In this document: piece after piece, positions 28,927 through 37,904 of the stretch
Layout of the letters: each line of letters begins with the position of its first letter
Numbering within the stretch: position 1 is the first letter of the stretch
Assembly (NCBI RefSeq): GCF_003390865.1
Contig: NZ_QMEJ01000002.1
Location: 124,001-188,000, forward strand
DNA length: 64,000 nt
Source: Tropicimonas sp. IMCC34011
GTDB lineage: Bacteria > Pseudomonadota > Alphaproteobacteria > Rhodobacterales > Rhodobacteraceae
Reading direction: 5' to 3'
Program-made: the position numbers and the translations under genes
Notes under the pieces: model-generated
The model's database searches: none
What the model saw: only the letters and a program-made list of their open reading frames with translations
What the model was told of the DNA's origin: nothing

Positions 28927-30537
28927 ATGCTGGATGCCGCCCCCACCAACCGCCCCGATCTGCCGCCGGAAATCGCCCGCCGCCGGACCTTTGCCATCAT
29001 CTCGCACCCCGATGCGGGCAAGACGACGCTGACCGAGAAGTTCCTCCTCTTCGGCGGCGCGATCCAGATGGCGGGGCAGGTCCGCGCCAAGGGCGAGGCG
29101 CGGCGCACGCGATCGGACTTCATGCAGATGGAGAAGGACCGGGGCATCTCGGTCTCCGCCTCCGCCATGTCCTTTGACTACCAGAAATTCCGCTTCAACC
29201 TGGTGGACACGCCGGGCCACAGCGACTTCTCCGAGGACACCTACCGGACCCTGACCGCCGTCGATGCCGCGATCATGGTGATCGATGGGGCCAAGGGCGT
29301 CGAAAGCCAGACCCGGAAGCTGTTCGAGGTCTGCCGGATGCGGGACCTGCCGATCCTCACGTTCTGCAACAAGATGGACCGGGAAAGCCGCGACGTCTTC
29401 GAGATCGTGGACGAGATCCAGGAGAACCTCGCGATCGACGTGACGCCGGCGTCGTGGCCCATCGGCATCGGCCAGGACTTCCTCGGCTGCTACGACATGC
29501 TGAACGACCGGCTCGAGCTGATGGACCGGGCGGACCGAAATCGCGTCGGCACCTCGGTCGAGATCACCGGGCTGGGCGATCCCAAGCTTGCGGACCACGT
29601 GCCCGAGCACCTTCTCGCCACCCTTCGCGAGGAGGTCGAGATGGCCCGGGCGCTCTTGCCGCCCCTCGACCGGCAGGCCTTTGCCGAGGGCACCATGACG
29701 CCGATCTGGTTCGGCAGCGCGATCAACTCCTTCGGCGTGAAGGAGCTCATGGACGGCATCGCCAATTACGGCCCCGAACCTCAGCCCACCTCCGCCGAGC
29801 CGCGCCAGATCGCGCCCGAGGAGGAGAAGGTGTCGGGGTTCGTCTTCAAGGTGCAGGCCAACATGGACCCCAAGCACCGGGACCGCGTCGCGTTCCTGCG
29901 CATGTCGTCCGGCCACTTCACCCGCGGCATGAAGCTGACGCATGTGCGTTCGAAGAAGCCGATGACCGTCTCGAATCCCGTCCTCTTCCTCGCGTCGGAC
30001 CGCGAACTTGCGGACGAGGCGTGGGCCGGGGACATCATCGGCATTCCGAACCATGGCCAGCTCCGCATCGGCGATACCCTGACCGAAGGCGAAGCGCTCA
30101 AGGTAACGGGGATTCCCTCCTTCGCGCCGGAGCTTCTGCAGAATTGTCGCGCGGGCGATCCGATGAAGGCCAAGCACCTCGAGAAGGCGCTGATGCAGTT
30201 CGCCGAAGAGGGCGCGGCGAAGGTCTTCAAGCCCACGCTCGCCTCAGGCTTCATCGTCGGCGTCGTCGGTCAGTTGCAGTTCGAGGTCCTCGCCAGCCGC
30301 ATCGAGCTGGAATACGGCCTGCCCGTGCGCTTCGAGCCGTCCCAGTTCACCTCCGCCCGCTGGGTCCACGGCCCCAAGGCGAAGGTCGAGGCCTTCGCGG
30401 AGAAGAACAAGGGCCACATGGCCGAGGACAACGACGGCGACCTCGTCTATCTCACGCGCCTGCAATGGGATATCGACCGCGTCGAGCGCGACTATCCCGA
30501 CCTCACCCTGAGCGCGACGAAGGAGATGATGGTCTGA
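28927..30537 (+). CDS. prfC: peptide chain release factor 3
   Basis: GTPase that recycles RF1/RF2 from the ribosome. The 536-residue protein has the G1 motif SHPDAGKTTLTEK, the G3 DTPGHSDFSED and the G4 NKMDRE, then the RF3-specific middle and C-terminal domains (GFVFKVQANMDPKHRDRVAF, FVGVVGQLQFEVL-type block). ATG 28927 gives the usual short N-terminal leader. The gene is monocistronic in context. Confidence 0.96.
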   Translation: MLDAAPTNRPDLPPEIARRRTFAIISHPDAGKTTLTEKFLLFGGAIQMAGQVRAKGEARRTRSDFMQMEKDRGISVSASAMSFDYQKFRFNLVDTPGHSDFSEDTYRTLTAVDAAIMVIDGAKGVESQTRKLFEVCRMRDLPILTFCNKMDRESRDVFEIVDEIQENLAIDVTPASWPIGIGQDFLGCYDMLNDRLELMDRADRNRVGTSVEITGLGDPKLADHVPEHLLATLREEVEMARALLPPLDRQAFAEGTMTPIWFGSAINSFGVKELMDGIANYGPEPQPTSAEPRQIAPEEEKVSGFVFKVQANMDPKHRDRVAFLRMSSGHFTRGMKLTHVRSKKPMTVSNPVLFLASDRELADEAWAGDIIGIPNHGQLRIGDTLTEGEALKVTGIPSFAPELLQNCRAGDPMKAKHLEKALMQFAEEGAAKVFKPTLASGFIVGVVGQLQFEVLASRIELEYGLPVRFEPSQFTSARWVHGPKAKVEAFAEKNKGHMAEDNDGDLVYLTRLQWDIDRVERDYPDLTLSATKEMMV

Positions 30538-30618
30538 GGGCGCGTCACATGGATGTCATGCGCGGCGGTTAGGGCACGGGCCCAGCACGATATAACACAT
30601 CTTCGGAAAGCCCCTGCC

Positions 30619-31158
30619 ATGTCCGCTCCCCTGATCCGGCCTGCCCTTCTCTCCCTCCTGCTTGTGGCCGCGCCGTTTGGCGTCCGTGCGGACTCCCACG
30701 AGCATGAGCATGAGCATGATGACCACTCCGAGGACACGCACAACCACGAGGCCGCGCATCTGGCCGAGCTCGACGCGCTGCGCATCCTCCATGCCTGGTC
30801 GCGCGCGACGTCCCGTGGGCCGGTTCGTATCTTCATGGAAATCCAGAACCGGGGCGACGCCGGGGCAACCCTGACCTCCGCCACCACCGATCTCGGCGAC
30901 GCCGTGATCGTCGGCGCTCCCGTCCATGCCGGCGGCGATCCGCTCGAACTGCCCGAGCTGGTCATCGAGGCCGATTCGGACTTCGACCTCGCGCCGCAGA
31001 CCGTCTATATCGAGATTGCCGAGCCCGCCCGTGCGCTCCAGCAGGGCGACGTCGCCGAAGTGGAACTCACCTTCGCCGATCTGGGCACGGTGGACGTCGA
31101 TGTGGAGGTCGAAAGTGCAGACGCGACGCAGCATTCCCACGCTGGCCACAATCACTAG
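30619..31158 (+). CDS. His-rich periplasmic PCuAC-like copper-binding protein
   Basis: A 179-residue exported protein. A Sec signal (1-24, ending VRAD) is followed by a histidine-rich stretch (about residues 27-47, with HEHEHEHDDH) and a C-terminal HSHAGHNH tail. Between them is a cupredoxin-like domain opening ILHAWSRATSRGPVRIFMEI, the pattern of PCuAC copper chaperones; the canonical internal Met/His ligand motif is not obvious, so metal binding may rest on the His tails. The 3' end overlaps the next gene by 44 bases. Confidence 0.7.
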   Translation: MSAPLIRPALLSLLLVAAPFGVRADSHEHEHEHDDHSEDTHNHEAAHLAELDALRILHAWSRATSRGPVRIFMEIQNRGDAGATLTSATTDLGDAVIVGAPVHAGGDPLELPELVIEADSDFDLAPQTVYIEIAEPARALQQGDVAEVELTFADLGTVDVDVEVESADATQHSHAGHNH

Positions 31159-31582
31159 CCTCGCTCTAGCCGCGGCGGCCCTGCCGGCCGCGGCCGATCC
31201 CGCCGGATGGGATATGGTGACCAGCGTCGAGCTGTCGGAAACCATCAGCGATGACGGCGAATGGCGTGCCGAAAAGGTCTTCCCGGACGCGCTTCGCGCA
31301 GCGGCCGAGGAGACCTTCTCCGTGACCGGCTACTACGTCCCCATCGTTCCGGAGGCCTATACGACGACCTTCCTGATCGTGCCGACCCCCGAGGACTGCC
31401 CGTTCTGCGGCGGCAAGGGGGGCTTCGGAACGAGCCTCGAAGTCACCACGGCCTCCCCCATCGCCGACATGCCCGAGGGAACGGAGCTCACCGTCTCCGG
31501 CACGCTCGAACTGATGGACGATCCTCATACCTTCCAGTCGATGCGTCTGACGGGCGCCAGGGTAACCGGGCCGACGAGCTGA
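31115..31582 (+). CDS. secreted CPFC-motif protein coupled to the His-rich protein
   Basis: A 155-residue protein that I do not assign to a named family. Starting at GTG 31115 (GGAGG six bases upstream) it has a signal peptide (1-27, ending PAAA) and a mature domain with one CxxC, CPFCGGKGG (Cys 95 and 98), preceded by TTTFLIVPTPED. The arrangement is reminiscent of DUF3299-type periplasmic proteins. The start lies inside the preceding gene, implying coupled translation; a shared role in periplasmic metal or thiol handling is inferred. Confidence 0.65.
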   Translation: MQTRRSIPTLATITSLALAAAALPAAADPAGWDMVTSVELSETISDDGEWRAEKVFPDALRAAAEETFSVTGYYVPIVPEAYTTTFLIVPTPEDCPFCGGKGGFGTSLEVTTASPIADMPEGTELTVSGTLELMDDPHTFQSMRLTGARVTGPTS

Positions 31583-31611
31583 GCCGCTCCGCTTTCGTCC
31601 GTCGGTCGACT

Positions 31612-31647
31612 CAAACGAAAAGGCCCTCGCACCGCAGTGCGAGGGCC
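31612..31647 (-). terminator. Rho-independent terminator of osmC
   Basis: Ten-base perfect stem GGCCCTCGCA / TGCGAGGGCC with a six-base loop; on the minus strand it is followed by TTTTCGTTT, 36 bases after the osmC stop. It may also serve the convergent plus-strand gene. Confidence 0.85.
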
Positions 31648-31683
31648 ATGTCCTGATCCCGTCAGGGATCTGTCGGTCCACGA

Positions 31684-32109
31684 TCAGACGAACTTGGCGT
31701 CCATCGTGATCTCGGCATTGATCACCTTGGAGAGCGGGCAGTTCTCCTTGGCGCCGTTCGCCGCTTCCAGGAACTGCGCCTCGGTCGCGTTCGGGACGGA
31801 GCCCGTCACGTCCAGGTGCACCTTCGTGATGGCGAAACCGCCGTCCTTTTCCTCCAGCGACACCGTGGCCTTCGTCTCGATGTTGTCCGGGGTCAGGTCG
31901 GACTGGCCGAGAACCATCGACAGCGCCATGGAGAAGCAGGCTGCATGGGCCGCGCCCAGGATCTCCTCGGGGTTCGTCCCCGGCTTGCCCTCGAAGCGCG
32001 TGTTGAACCCGTAGGGCTGGTCGCTCAGCGCGCCCGTCTGCGTGGATACGTGGCCGGTGCCGTCTTTCAGACCGCCCGACCATTTCGCGGAACCGCTCTT
32101 CTTGATCAT
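31684..32109 (-). CDS. osmC: OsmC/Ohr family peroxidase
   Basis: A 141-residue thiol-dependent hydroperoxide reductase. The two redox cysteines are in GAAHAACFSMAL and ENCPLSK, and the N terminus (MIKKSGSAKWSGGLKDGTG) follows the OsmC rather than Ohr pattern. Cytosolic. It probably reduces organic peroxides, with lipoyl proteins as reductant in the family. It is divergent from rhlE across a 245-base gap in which I see no further gene. Confidence 0.9.
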   Translation of the reverse strand: MIKKSGSAKWSGGLKDGTGHVSTQTGALSDQPYGFNTRFEGKPGTNPEEILGAAHAACFSMALSMVLGQSDLTPDNIETKATVSLEEKDGGFAITKVHLDVTGSVPNATEAQFLEAANGAKENCPLSKVINAEITMDAKFV

Positions 32110-32354
32110 CGCTCGGTAACTCCCGTCTTATGAATTGAAGTTCGGCCCACCAACGCATCCCGGACCGAACCGGTTGCACGGGGCCTTCGACGCGGGACCG
32201 CCGACCCTCGCCGAGATTGACCGCATCGCACCGGTGGTGTAACTGCCCGTGACTCCTTCCCGATCCGCGGGCAGGAACCTTGAGGGGCGCCAGAAGACCG
32301 CGTCCCGCCAACGGCGCCGCCGGATACGCCGGACGCCCCACGCGACTGGACCGC

Positions 32355-33920
32355 ATGACCAAGTTTTCCGACCTCAATCTGGACCCCCGGGTTCTCACCG
32401 CAATCGAAGAAGCCGGCTACGAGACGCCGACACCGATCCAGGAAGGCGCCATTCCGCCCGCCCTGACCGGACAGGACGTGCTCGGCATCGCACAGACCGG
32501 GACCGGCAAGACGGCCAGCTTCACGCTTCCGATGATCACGCTGCTGTCCAAGGGCCGCGCACGGGCCCGCATGCCGCGGAGCCTCGTTCTTGCCCCCACG
32601 CGGGAACTCGCGGCGCAGGTCGCAGAGAACTTCGACATCTACGCCAAGCACACCAAGCTGACGAAGGCGCTGCTGATCGGCGGCGTCTCCTTCGGTGAGC
32701 AGGACAAGCTGATCGACCGTGGCGTCGACGTGCTGATCGCGACGCCCGGCCGCCTTCTGGACCATTTCGAACGCGGCAAGCTCCTGCTGACCGGCGTTCA
32801 GATCATGGTGGTCGACGAGGCGGACCGGATGCTCGACATGGGGTTCATCCCCGACATCGAGCGCATCTTCCAGCTCACGCCCTTCACCCGGCAGACGCTG
32901 TTCTTCTCGGCCACCATGCCGTCCGAGATCGAGCGGCTGACCAACACCTTCCTGTCGAACCCGGCGCGCGTGGAGGTTGCCCGTCAGGCCTCGACCTCCG
33001 AGACGATCACGCAGGGCGTCGTCTCCTTCAAGCCGTCCCGCAAGGACCGCGCCTTCTCCGAGAAGAGCGCCATGCTCCGCGCAATGATCGCGCGTGAGGG
33101 TGATGGTCTGCGAAACGCCATCATCTTCTGCAATCGCAAGCTCGATGTGGATGCGGTCGCAAAGTCGCTCAAGAAGAACGGGTTCAACGCTGAGCCGATC
33201 CACGGCGATCTCGACCAGTCCCACCGGACCCGGACCCTGGATGGCTTCCGGGACGGCTCCATCGCCTTCCTCATCGCGTCGGATGTGGCCGCGCGCGGGC
33301 TCGACATTCCGAACGTGTCCCATGTCTTCAACTTCGACGTGCCGAACCACGCCGAGGACTACGTTCACCGGATCGGGCGCACGGGCCGGGCGGGGCGCAC
33401 CGGCGTCGCGCTTATGCTCGCCACCCCGTCGGACGACAAGCAGCTCGCTGCGATCGAGGAGATGATCGGCCAGCCCGTTCCGAAGATCGATGCGCCCGAG
33501 GTGCCGAAGGCCCGCAGCCGGACGCGCTCCCGCACCGCCGACGAGGCCGCCGCCCCTGCTGCAGACGCAGCGCCGGCCGAAACCCCGGCCACGGACGCCG
33601 CCGGCCAACCCCCGAAGGACGAGGCACCGAAACCGCGGTCTCGTAGCCGATCCCGCAAGCCGGCCGCAACGCCCGCGGTCGAGGCAGAAGCGCCTGCGGC
33701 CCCCTCCGCAGAACCACAGGCAGCCGCACCCGAGCCCGAGCGCGCCCAAGACGAGCGCAGCCAGGACGAGGCACCGAAACCTTCCCGCGGCCGATCGCAG
33801 CGCAAGTCGTCTTCCCGCCGGGGCGGATCCAACGACAAGAACGGCGACGACGTCGTCGGAATGGGGGACCACGTCCCCGAATTCATCACCAGGTCCTTCC
33901 TCGAGCGCAGCCCGAGCTGA
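32355..33920 (+). CDS. rhlE: DEAD-box RNA helicase, RhlE type
   Basis: A 521-residue ATP-dependent RNA helicase. Q motif TPTPIQ, Walker A AQTGTGKT, DEAD in VVDEADRMLDMGF, SAT, and HRIGRTGRAGR are all present. After about residue 380 comes a long low-complexity tail of Ala/Pro/Glu segments alternating with basic SRSRSRK/SRGRSQRK blocks, likely disordered RNA-binding. The start at ATG 32355 places the Q motif at the standard distance. Confidence 0.94.
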   Translation: MTKFSDLNLDPRVLTAIEEAGYETPTPIQEGAIPPALTGQDVLGIAQTGTGKTASFTLPMITLLSKGRARARMPRSLVLAPTRELAAQVAENFDIYAKHTKLTKALLIGGVSFGEQDKLIDRGVDVLIATPGRLLDHFERGKLLLTGVQIMVVDEADRMLDMGFIPDIERIFQLTPFTRQTLFFSATMPSEIERLTNTFLSNPARVEVARQASTSETITQGVVSFKPSRKDRAFSEKSAMLRAMIAREGDGLRNAIIFCNRKLDVDAVAKSLKKNGFNAEPIHGDLDQSHRTRTLDGFRDGSIAFLIASDVAARGLDIPNVSHVFNFDVPNHAEDYVHRIGRTGRAGRTGVALMLATPSDDKQLAAIEEMIGQPVPKIDAPEVPKARSRTRSRTADEAAAPAADAAPAETPATDAAGQPPKDEAPKPRSRSRSRKPAATPAVEAEAPAAPSAEPQAAAPEPERAQDERSQDEAPKPSRGRSQRKSSSRRGGSNDKNGDDVVGMGDHVPEFITRSFLERSPS

Positions 33921-33945
33921 CTTAGAAAAACGGCAATTTGAAACT

Positions 33946-33970
33946 GGCGGCCCCTAGGGGTCGCCTTTTT
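33946..33970 (+). terminator. Rho-independent terminator of rhlE
   Basis: GGCGGCCCC / GGGGTCGCC stem (one G-T pair, two-base loop) followed by TTTTT, 26 bases after the rhlE stop. Confidence 0.8.
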
Positions 33971-34076
33971 CATGTCCGGCGGTCCTCCCCTTCGTCCGGT
34001 TTGACCCGCATCAAGGACAGAGCGGCCCGGATTGCGGCATGGCCCCCTGAATCAGCGGCAAGGAAGGAGGCCTTAC

Positions 34077-34601
34077 ATGCGAATCGTGATCGTCTACGCG
34101 ACGCTTGAGGGGCACACGGGCAAGATCGAAGGCTTCGCCCGTTCCCATCTCGAAGACGCGGGTCACGCAATCCGGCTCATGGACACCGGGAGCGGTGATG
34201 TCACGACGCTGGAGGGCGCAGAGGCGGTCATCCTTGCCGCGCCGGTGCACGAGCGTCGCCACCCGGCGCCCTTCGAAGACGCAGTTCGGGCGCTCGGGCC
34301 CGAGCTCGCCGCCCGCCCCACGCTCATGCTTTCCGTCAGCCTCAAGGCCGCCTTTGCCGAAGGCCGGGAGGAGGCGCAGGACTATCTGGACGAGATGAAG
34401 CTCAGATGCGGCGTGACGTTCACGGCCGAAATCCTCGTGCCGGGCGCGGTCATGCCCCGCAGTTACGATTATTTCGAGAAGGAGGTCGTCCGCTCGGTCG
34501 TCCTGCGCGGGCAGGACATCGGGTCAGCCCTCGAGAGGCGCGACTTTACCGACTGGGACGCGCTCGGCCGGGCGTTGACTGACTTCGTCGGTCGCGTCTG
34601 A
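34077..34601 (+). CDS. flavodoxin-domain protein, HemG-like
   Basis: A 174-residue single flavodoxin-fold protein resembling HemG, the menaquinone-linked protoporphyrinogen oxidase (about 180 residues). Visible are the FMN phosphate loop IVYATLEGHTGKIE and the HemG-like AAPVHERRHPAPFEDAV. ATG 34077 has GGAAGGAGG six bases upstream. Rhodobacterales usually rely on HemJ, so the activity is not certain; a general flavodoxin-like electron carrier is the alternative. Confidence 0.72.
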   Translation: MRIVIVYATLEGHTGKIEGFARSHLEDAGHAIRLMDTGSGDVTTLEGAEAVILAAPVHERRHPAPFEDAVRALGPELAARPTLMLSVSLKAAFAEGREEAQDYLDEMKLRCGVTFTAEILVPGAVMPRSYDYFEKEVVRSVVLRGQDIGSALERRDFTDWDALGRALTDFVGRV

Positions 34602-34641
34602 TCCAAGCTGAGAAGCCTGCGCCTGGAGCCGGGCTTCGTGC

Positions 34642-34668
34642 GGCGGGGGCACATGCAGTCCCCCCGCC
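34642..34668. terminator. hairpin between convergent hemG-like and RNase J genes
   Basis: GGCGGGGG / CCCCCGCC stem with an 11-base loop, 12 bases past the RNase J stop and 41 bases past the flavodoxin stop. No T run on either side, so termination here would be weak or Rho-assisted. Confidence 0.35.
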
Positions 34669-34679
34669 ACGGTCTTCCT

Positions 34680-36347
34680 CTAGGTGAGGCGCGACACCAC
34701 GACGATCACTTCAGGCTTGCGGCCGATCTCCTCGGCGCAGACCTGGCGGACGGAGCGGCGGAGCAGCTCGTCGAGCTTGTCGTCGTCAATGATCGTCTTG
34801 TTTTCCGCCCGGCCAATGGCCGCCGCAGTCTGCTCTTCGATCCGCTCGACCAGCGGCGCGCCGGAGCGGCCGGTCTCGGCAAGGCCCATGATCTCGGCCC
34901 AGGGATCGCCGAGGGGGGCGTCGTTCTCGTCCAGAAGCACGGTCAGCACCACGAGGCCGTTCAGCGCCATCCGCATCCGCCCGCGGACCACGCCGTCGAG
35001 CGCCCCCACGAGGACCGACCCGTCGAGATAGGTGCGGCCGGTTTCGACATGGTCGATCACCTCCGGCGCGTCGCCCGACAGGCTCAGCATCGTGCCATTC
35101 ACTGCGACGACACTCGGGATGCCCTTGGCGGACGCTACTTCGGCGTGACGCCGGAGCATGCGGTGCTCGCCGTGCATCGGAACCAGCATCGAGGGCCGCA
35201 TCAGATCGTGCATCGCCTCGAGATCCGGGCGGTTTGCGTGGCCCGAGACATGGTAATCGCCGGAGCTGTCATCGACCACGTCCACACCCAGCTCGCTGAA
35301 ATTGTTCATGATCTGGATGACGCCGGCCTCGTTGCCGGGGATCGTCTTGGAGGAGAAGAGGAACATGTCCCCCTCCGCCATCTTGAGGCCGAGATACTTG
35401 CCGCGGGAGAGCTGCGCGGAGGCCGCGCGGCGCTCGCCCTGGCTGCCGGTCACGATCAGCATGAGGCTCTCGCGCGGAACGTCGGTCGCTTCCTCGGCGG
35501 TGATGAAGTTCGGCAGGTCATCCACCACGCCGGTCTCGCGGGAGACGGCAACCATGCGCTGCATCGCCCGTCCGAGAAGACAGACCGAGCGGCCGGCGGC
35601 GATCCCCGCCTCGGCCAGCGTCTTCACCCGCGCGACGTTGGACGCGAAGGTAGTTGCGACCACCATCCCGCTGGCGCCCGCGACGAGCTCGCGGATATTG
35701 GGCCCCACGGTCGCCTCGGAGCGGCCCGGGTGGGTGTTGTGGATGTTGGTGCTGTCGCAGACCAAAGCCTTGATGCCGTCCTTGGCGACGCTGCGCCACA
35801 ATTCGGGATCGAAGGCCTCGCCGACCACGGGGGAGCCGTCGAGCTTGAAGTCCCCGGTATGGACGACGCGGCCGGCCGGCGTGTCGATCACCAGTGCGGA
35901 GCTTTCGGGGATGGAGTGGGACACCGGCAGGAAGCCGACGCGGAACGGCCCGGCCTCGACCTGAGCGGGCCAGACATCGGCGACGTTGAGCGCCGAGCTG
36001 TCGCCGCCCTGCTCTTCCAGCTTCCGGCGGGACAACGCGGCGGTGAAGATCCGCGCGTGCATCGGAACCCGAAGCTCCTTCCACAGGTGCCCCAAGGCGC
36101 CGATATGGTCCTCGTGCCCGTGGGTGAGGAAGATCGCCTCGAGCCGGTCCGCCCGCTCTTTCAGCCAAGTGATGTCCGGCAGGATGAGGTCGACGCCGGG
36201 GGTGCCGTCCATATCCGGGAAGGTCACGCCGAGATCGACGAGGATGAGGCGCTCCTCTCCCTCGCGTCCCCAGCCGTAGACATAGGCATTCATGCCGACT
36301 TCACCCGAACCGCCGAGCGGCAGGTAGATCAATCTCTCGGTCTTCAT
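34680..36347 (-). CDS. rnj: ribonuclease J
   Basis: Metallo-beta-lactamase/beta-CASP ribonuclease with 5'-exo and endo activity in mRNA decay and rRNA maturation. The 555-residue protein has the metal motif LTHGHEDHIGALG, other ligands in VSHSIPES and HTGDFKLD, and the C-terminal beta-CASP blocks including SGHANRPDLEAM. It overlaps coaX by four bases (ATGA) and is the last gene of the long nuo-birA-coaX transcript direction. Confidence 0.95.
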   Translation of the reverse strand: MKTERLIYLPLGGSGEVGMNAYVYGWGREGEERLILVDLGVTFPDMDGTPGVDLILPDITWLKERADRLEAIFLTHGHEDHIGALGHLWKELRVPMHARIFTAALSRRKLEEQGGDSSALNVADVWPAQVEAGPFRVGFLPVSHSIPESSALVIDTPAGRVVHTGDFKLDGSPVVGEAFDPELWRSVAKDGIKALVCDSTNIHNTHPGRSEATVGPNIRELVAGASGMVVATTFASNVARVKTLAEAGIAAGRSVCLLGRAMQRMVAVSRETGVVDDLPNFITAEEATDVPRESLMLIVTGSQGERRAASAQLSRGKYLGLKMAEGDMFLFSSKTIPGNEAGVIQIMNNFSELGVDVVDDSSGDYHVSGHANRPDLEAMHDLMRPSMLVPMHGEHRMLRRHAEVASAKGIPSVVAVNGTMLSLSGDAPEVIDHVETGRTYLDGSVLVGALDGVVRGRMRMALNGLVVLTVLLDENDAPLGDPWAEIMGLAETGRSGAPLVERIEEQTAAAIGRAENKTIIDDDKLDELLRRSVRQVCAEEIGRKPEVIVVVSRLT

Positions 36348-37132
36348 GGTGCGGGGTGAACTCCGTTCTTATGGTTATACGAATGGATCACGGTCAGGCC
36401 GTGAATGGTCAGATCATCTTCAAACATGTCGAACAGCGTGTCGCCCTGCTGGAAGAGCGGCGCAAGGCCTCCGGTGGAAATCACTTTCATCGGGCGTCCG
36501 TATTCCGACTTTATGCGGGCGCAGATCCCGGAAATCAGCCCGACATAGCCCCAGAACACACCGGACTGCATGCAGTCCACCGTATTCCGTCCGATAACCT
36601 GCGGCGGCATGGTCACGTCCACGTGGGGCAGCGCGGCAGCCGCGACGTGCAGCGCCTCGAGGGAGAGGTTCACGCCCGGCGCGATGACACCGCCGACATA
36701 GGCGCCATCCTCGGCCACCACGTCGAAATTCGTGGCCGTGCCGAAATCGACGACGATCAGGTCCCCGCCGTGGCGGTCCCAGGCTCCGGCGGCATTAGCA
36801 AGCCGGTCGGGGCCGACACGGGTCCCGGCATCGACCCTCGGCTCGATCGGCAGTGCGCAATCGGGCTTCCCGACCACGCGCGGGCGGCAGGAGAAGTAGC
36901 GGTCGGAGAAGACCCTGAGATTGAACACCACGCGCGGCACCGTCGAGGAGACGATCACCGCGTCGATGTCGATCGGGATGCCGCGATGTTCCATCAGGGT
37001 GGAGAACCAGACGTAGTACTGATCCGCCGTCCGCTGATGCTCGGTGGAGGTCCGGAAGGTGGCCACGATCTCAGCGCCGTTCCAGACGGCGAAGACGGTA
37101 TTCGTGTTGCCGCAGTCAACGCAGAGAAGCAT
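36344..37132 (-). CDS. coaX: type III pantothenate kinase
   Basis: First step of CoA synthesis, feedback-resistant type. The 262-residue ASKHA-fold protein has the phosphate loop [12 protein letters not shown] at the N terminus, DRLANAAGAW, and VVDFGTATNFDVV. It overlaps birA upstream by 17 bases and rnj downstream by four. Confidence 0.95.
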   Translation of the reverse strand: MLLCVDCGNTNTVFAVWNGAEIVATFRTSTEHQRTADQYYVWFSTLMEHRGIPIDIDAVIVSSTVPRVVFNLRVFSDRYFSCRPRVVGKPDCALPIEPRVDAGTRVGPDRLANAAGAWDRHGGDLIVVDFGTATNFDVVAEDGAYVGGVIAPGVNLSLEALHVAAAALPHVDVTMPPQVIGRNTVDCMQSGVFWGYVGLISGICARIKSEYGRPMKVISTGGLAPLFQQGDTLFDMFEDDLTIHGLTVIHSYNHKNGVHPAP

Positions 37133-37904
37133 TCGGGATCTCAGGTTTGGCGAAGTGGATATCGGCCGCAGGCAGGGTGATCAGCCCTTCCTCGGTGGCG
37201 AGACATAGCGCGCCGGTGACGTCGATCCCCTCGAAGCGGCCGGTCAGTGTCTCCGTACCGGTCCGGGCGTGGATCGTTTGACCAAGCCGCGCGGCGCGGG
37301 CCAGCCAGGCGGACCGGATCGGCGCAAAACCCTCCGATGTGAGGGTGTCTTCCCGCGCAGCAAAGGCATCGCCCAGAAGAGTCAGGGCCTCCTCCGGCGG
37401 AACGAGGTGTCCGGTTTCGCCCACGAGGGAAACTGGACGCACGGCCCCCTCCTCGACCTCCGACGCGTCCGGCGCCGCGGCGAGATTGATGCCGACGCCG
37501 ATCATGAGAAGCCCCGTCAGATGCCCCTTCGCCGTGGATTCCAGCAGAATGCCGGCCACCTTGCCGCCGTTCAGCAGGACGTCATTCGGCCATTTGAGGG
37601 AGAGGGCCGCGGGCCGCCCGGTGATCGCTGTCAGCGCGTCATCGAGCGCAAGAGCCGCGGTGAACGAGCGCAGCGCGGCCTCGGGAGCCGGGCGATCGAG
37701 CGGAAGCGCCAACGTGGCGGCGAAGTTGCCCTCCGGCATCCGCCACGCCCGGCCCCGTCGCCCCCGAGCGCCAGTTTGGCGCTTGGCCAGAACCCAGAGC
37801 GGCCGGGTCAGATCCCCTGCCCGCTCCCGCGCCGCGTCCATCGTGCTGGAGACCTCCTCCAGCACGCACGTGTCGTAGCCCCGGCCGATGCCGTCAGGGA
37901 ACAA
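37116..37904 (-). CDS. birA: biotin--[acetyl-CoA-carboxylase] ligase, no DNA-binding domain
   Basis: Attaches biotin to carboxyl-carrier proteins. This 262-residue version lacks the N-terminal helix-turn-helix of E. coli BirA. The active-site loop reads [10 protein letters not shown], a close variant of GRGRRGR, followed by [11 protein letters not shown] and the ILLES/GIGINL-type block. The start is a TTG at 37904, inside the 3' end of nuoN (11-base overlap); no better start is in frame. Overlaps with nuoN and coaX indicate one transcript. Confidence 0.9.
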   Translation of the reverse strand: MFPDGIGRGYDTCVLEEVSSTMDAARERAGDLTRPLWVLAKRQTGARGRRGRAWRMPEGNFAATLALPLDRPAPEAALRSFTAALALDDALTAITGRPAALSLKWPNDVLLNGGKVAGILLESTAKGHLTGLLMIGVGINLAAAPDASEVEEGAVRPVSLVGETGHLVPPEEALTLLGDAFAAREDTLTSEGFAPIRSAWLARAARLGQTIHARTGTETLTGRFEGIDVTGALCLATEEGLITLPAADIHFAKPEIPNASLR

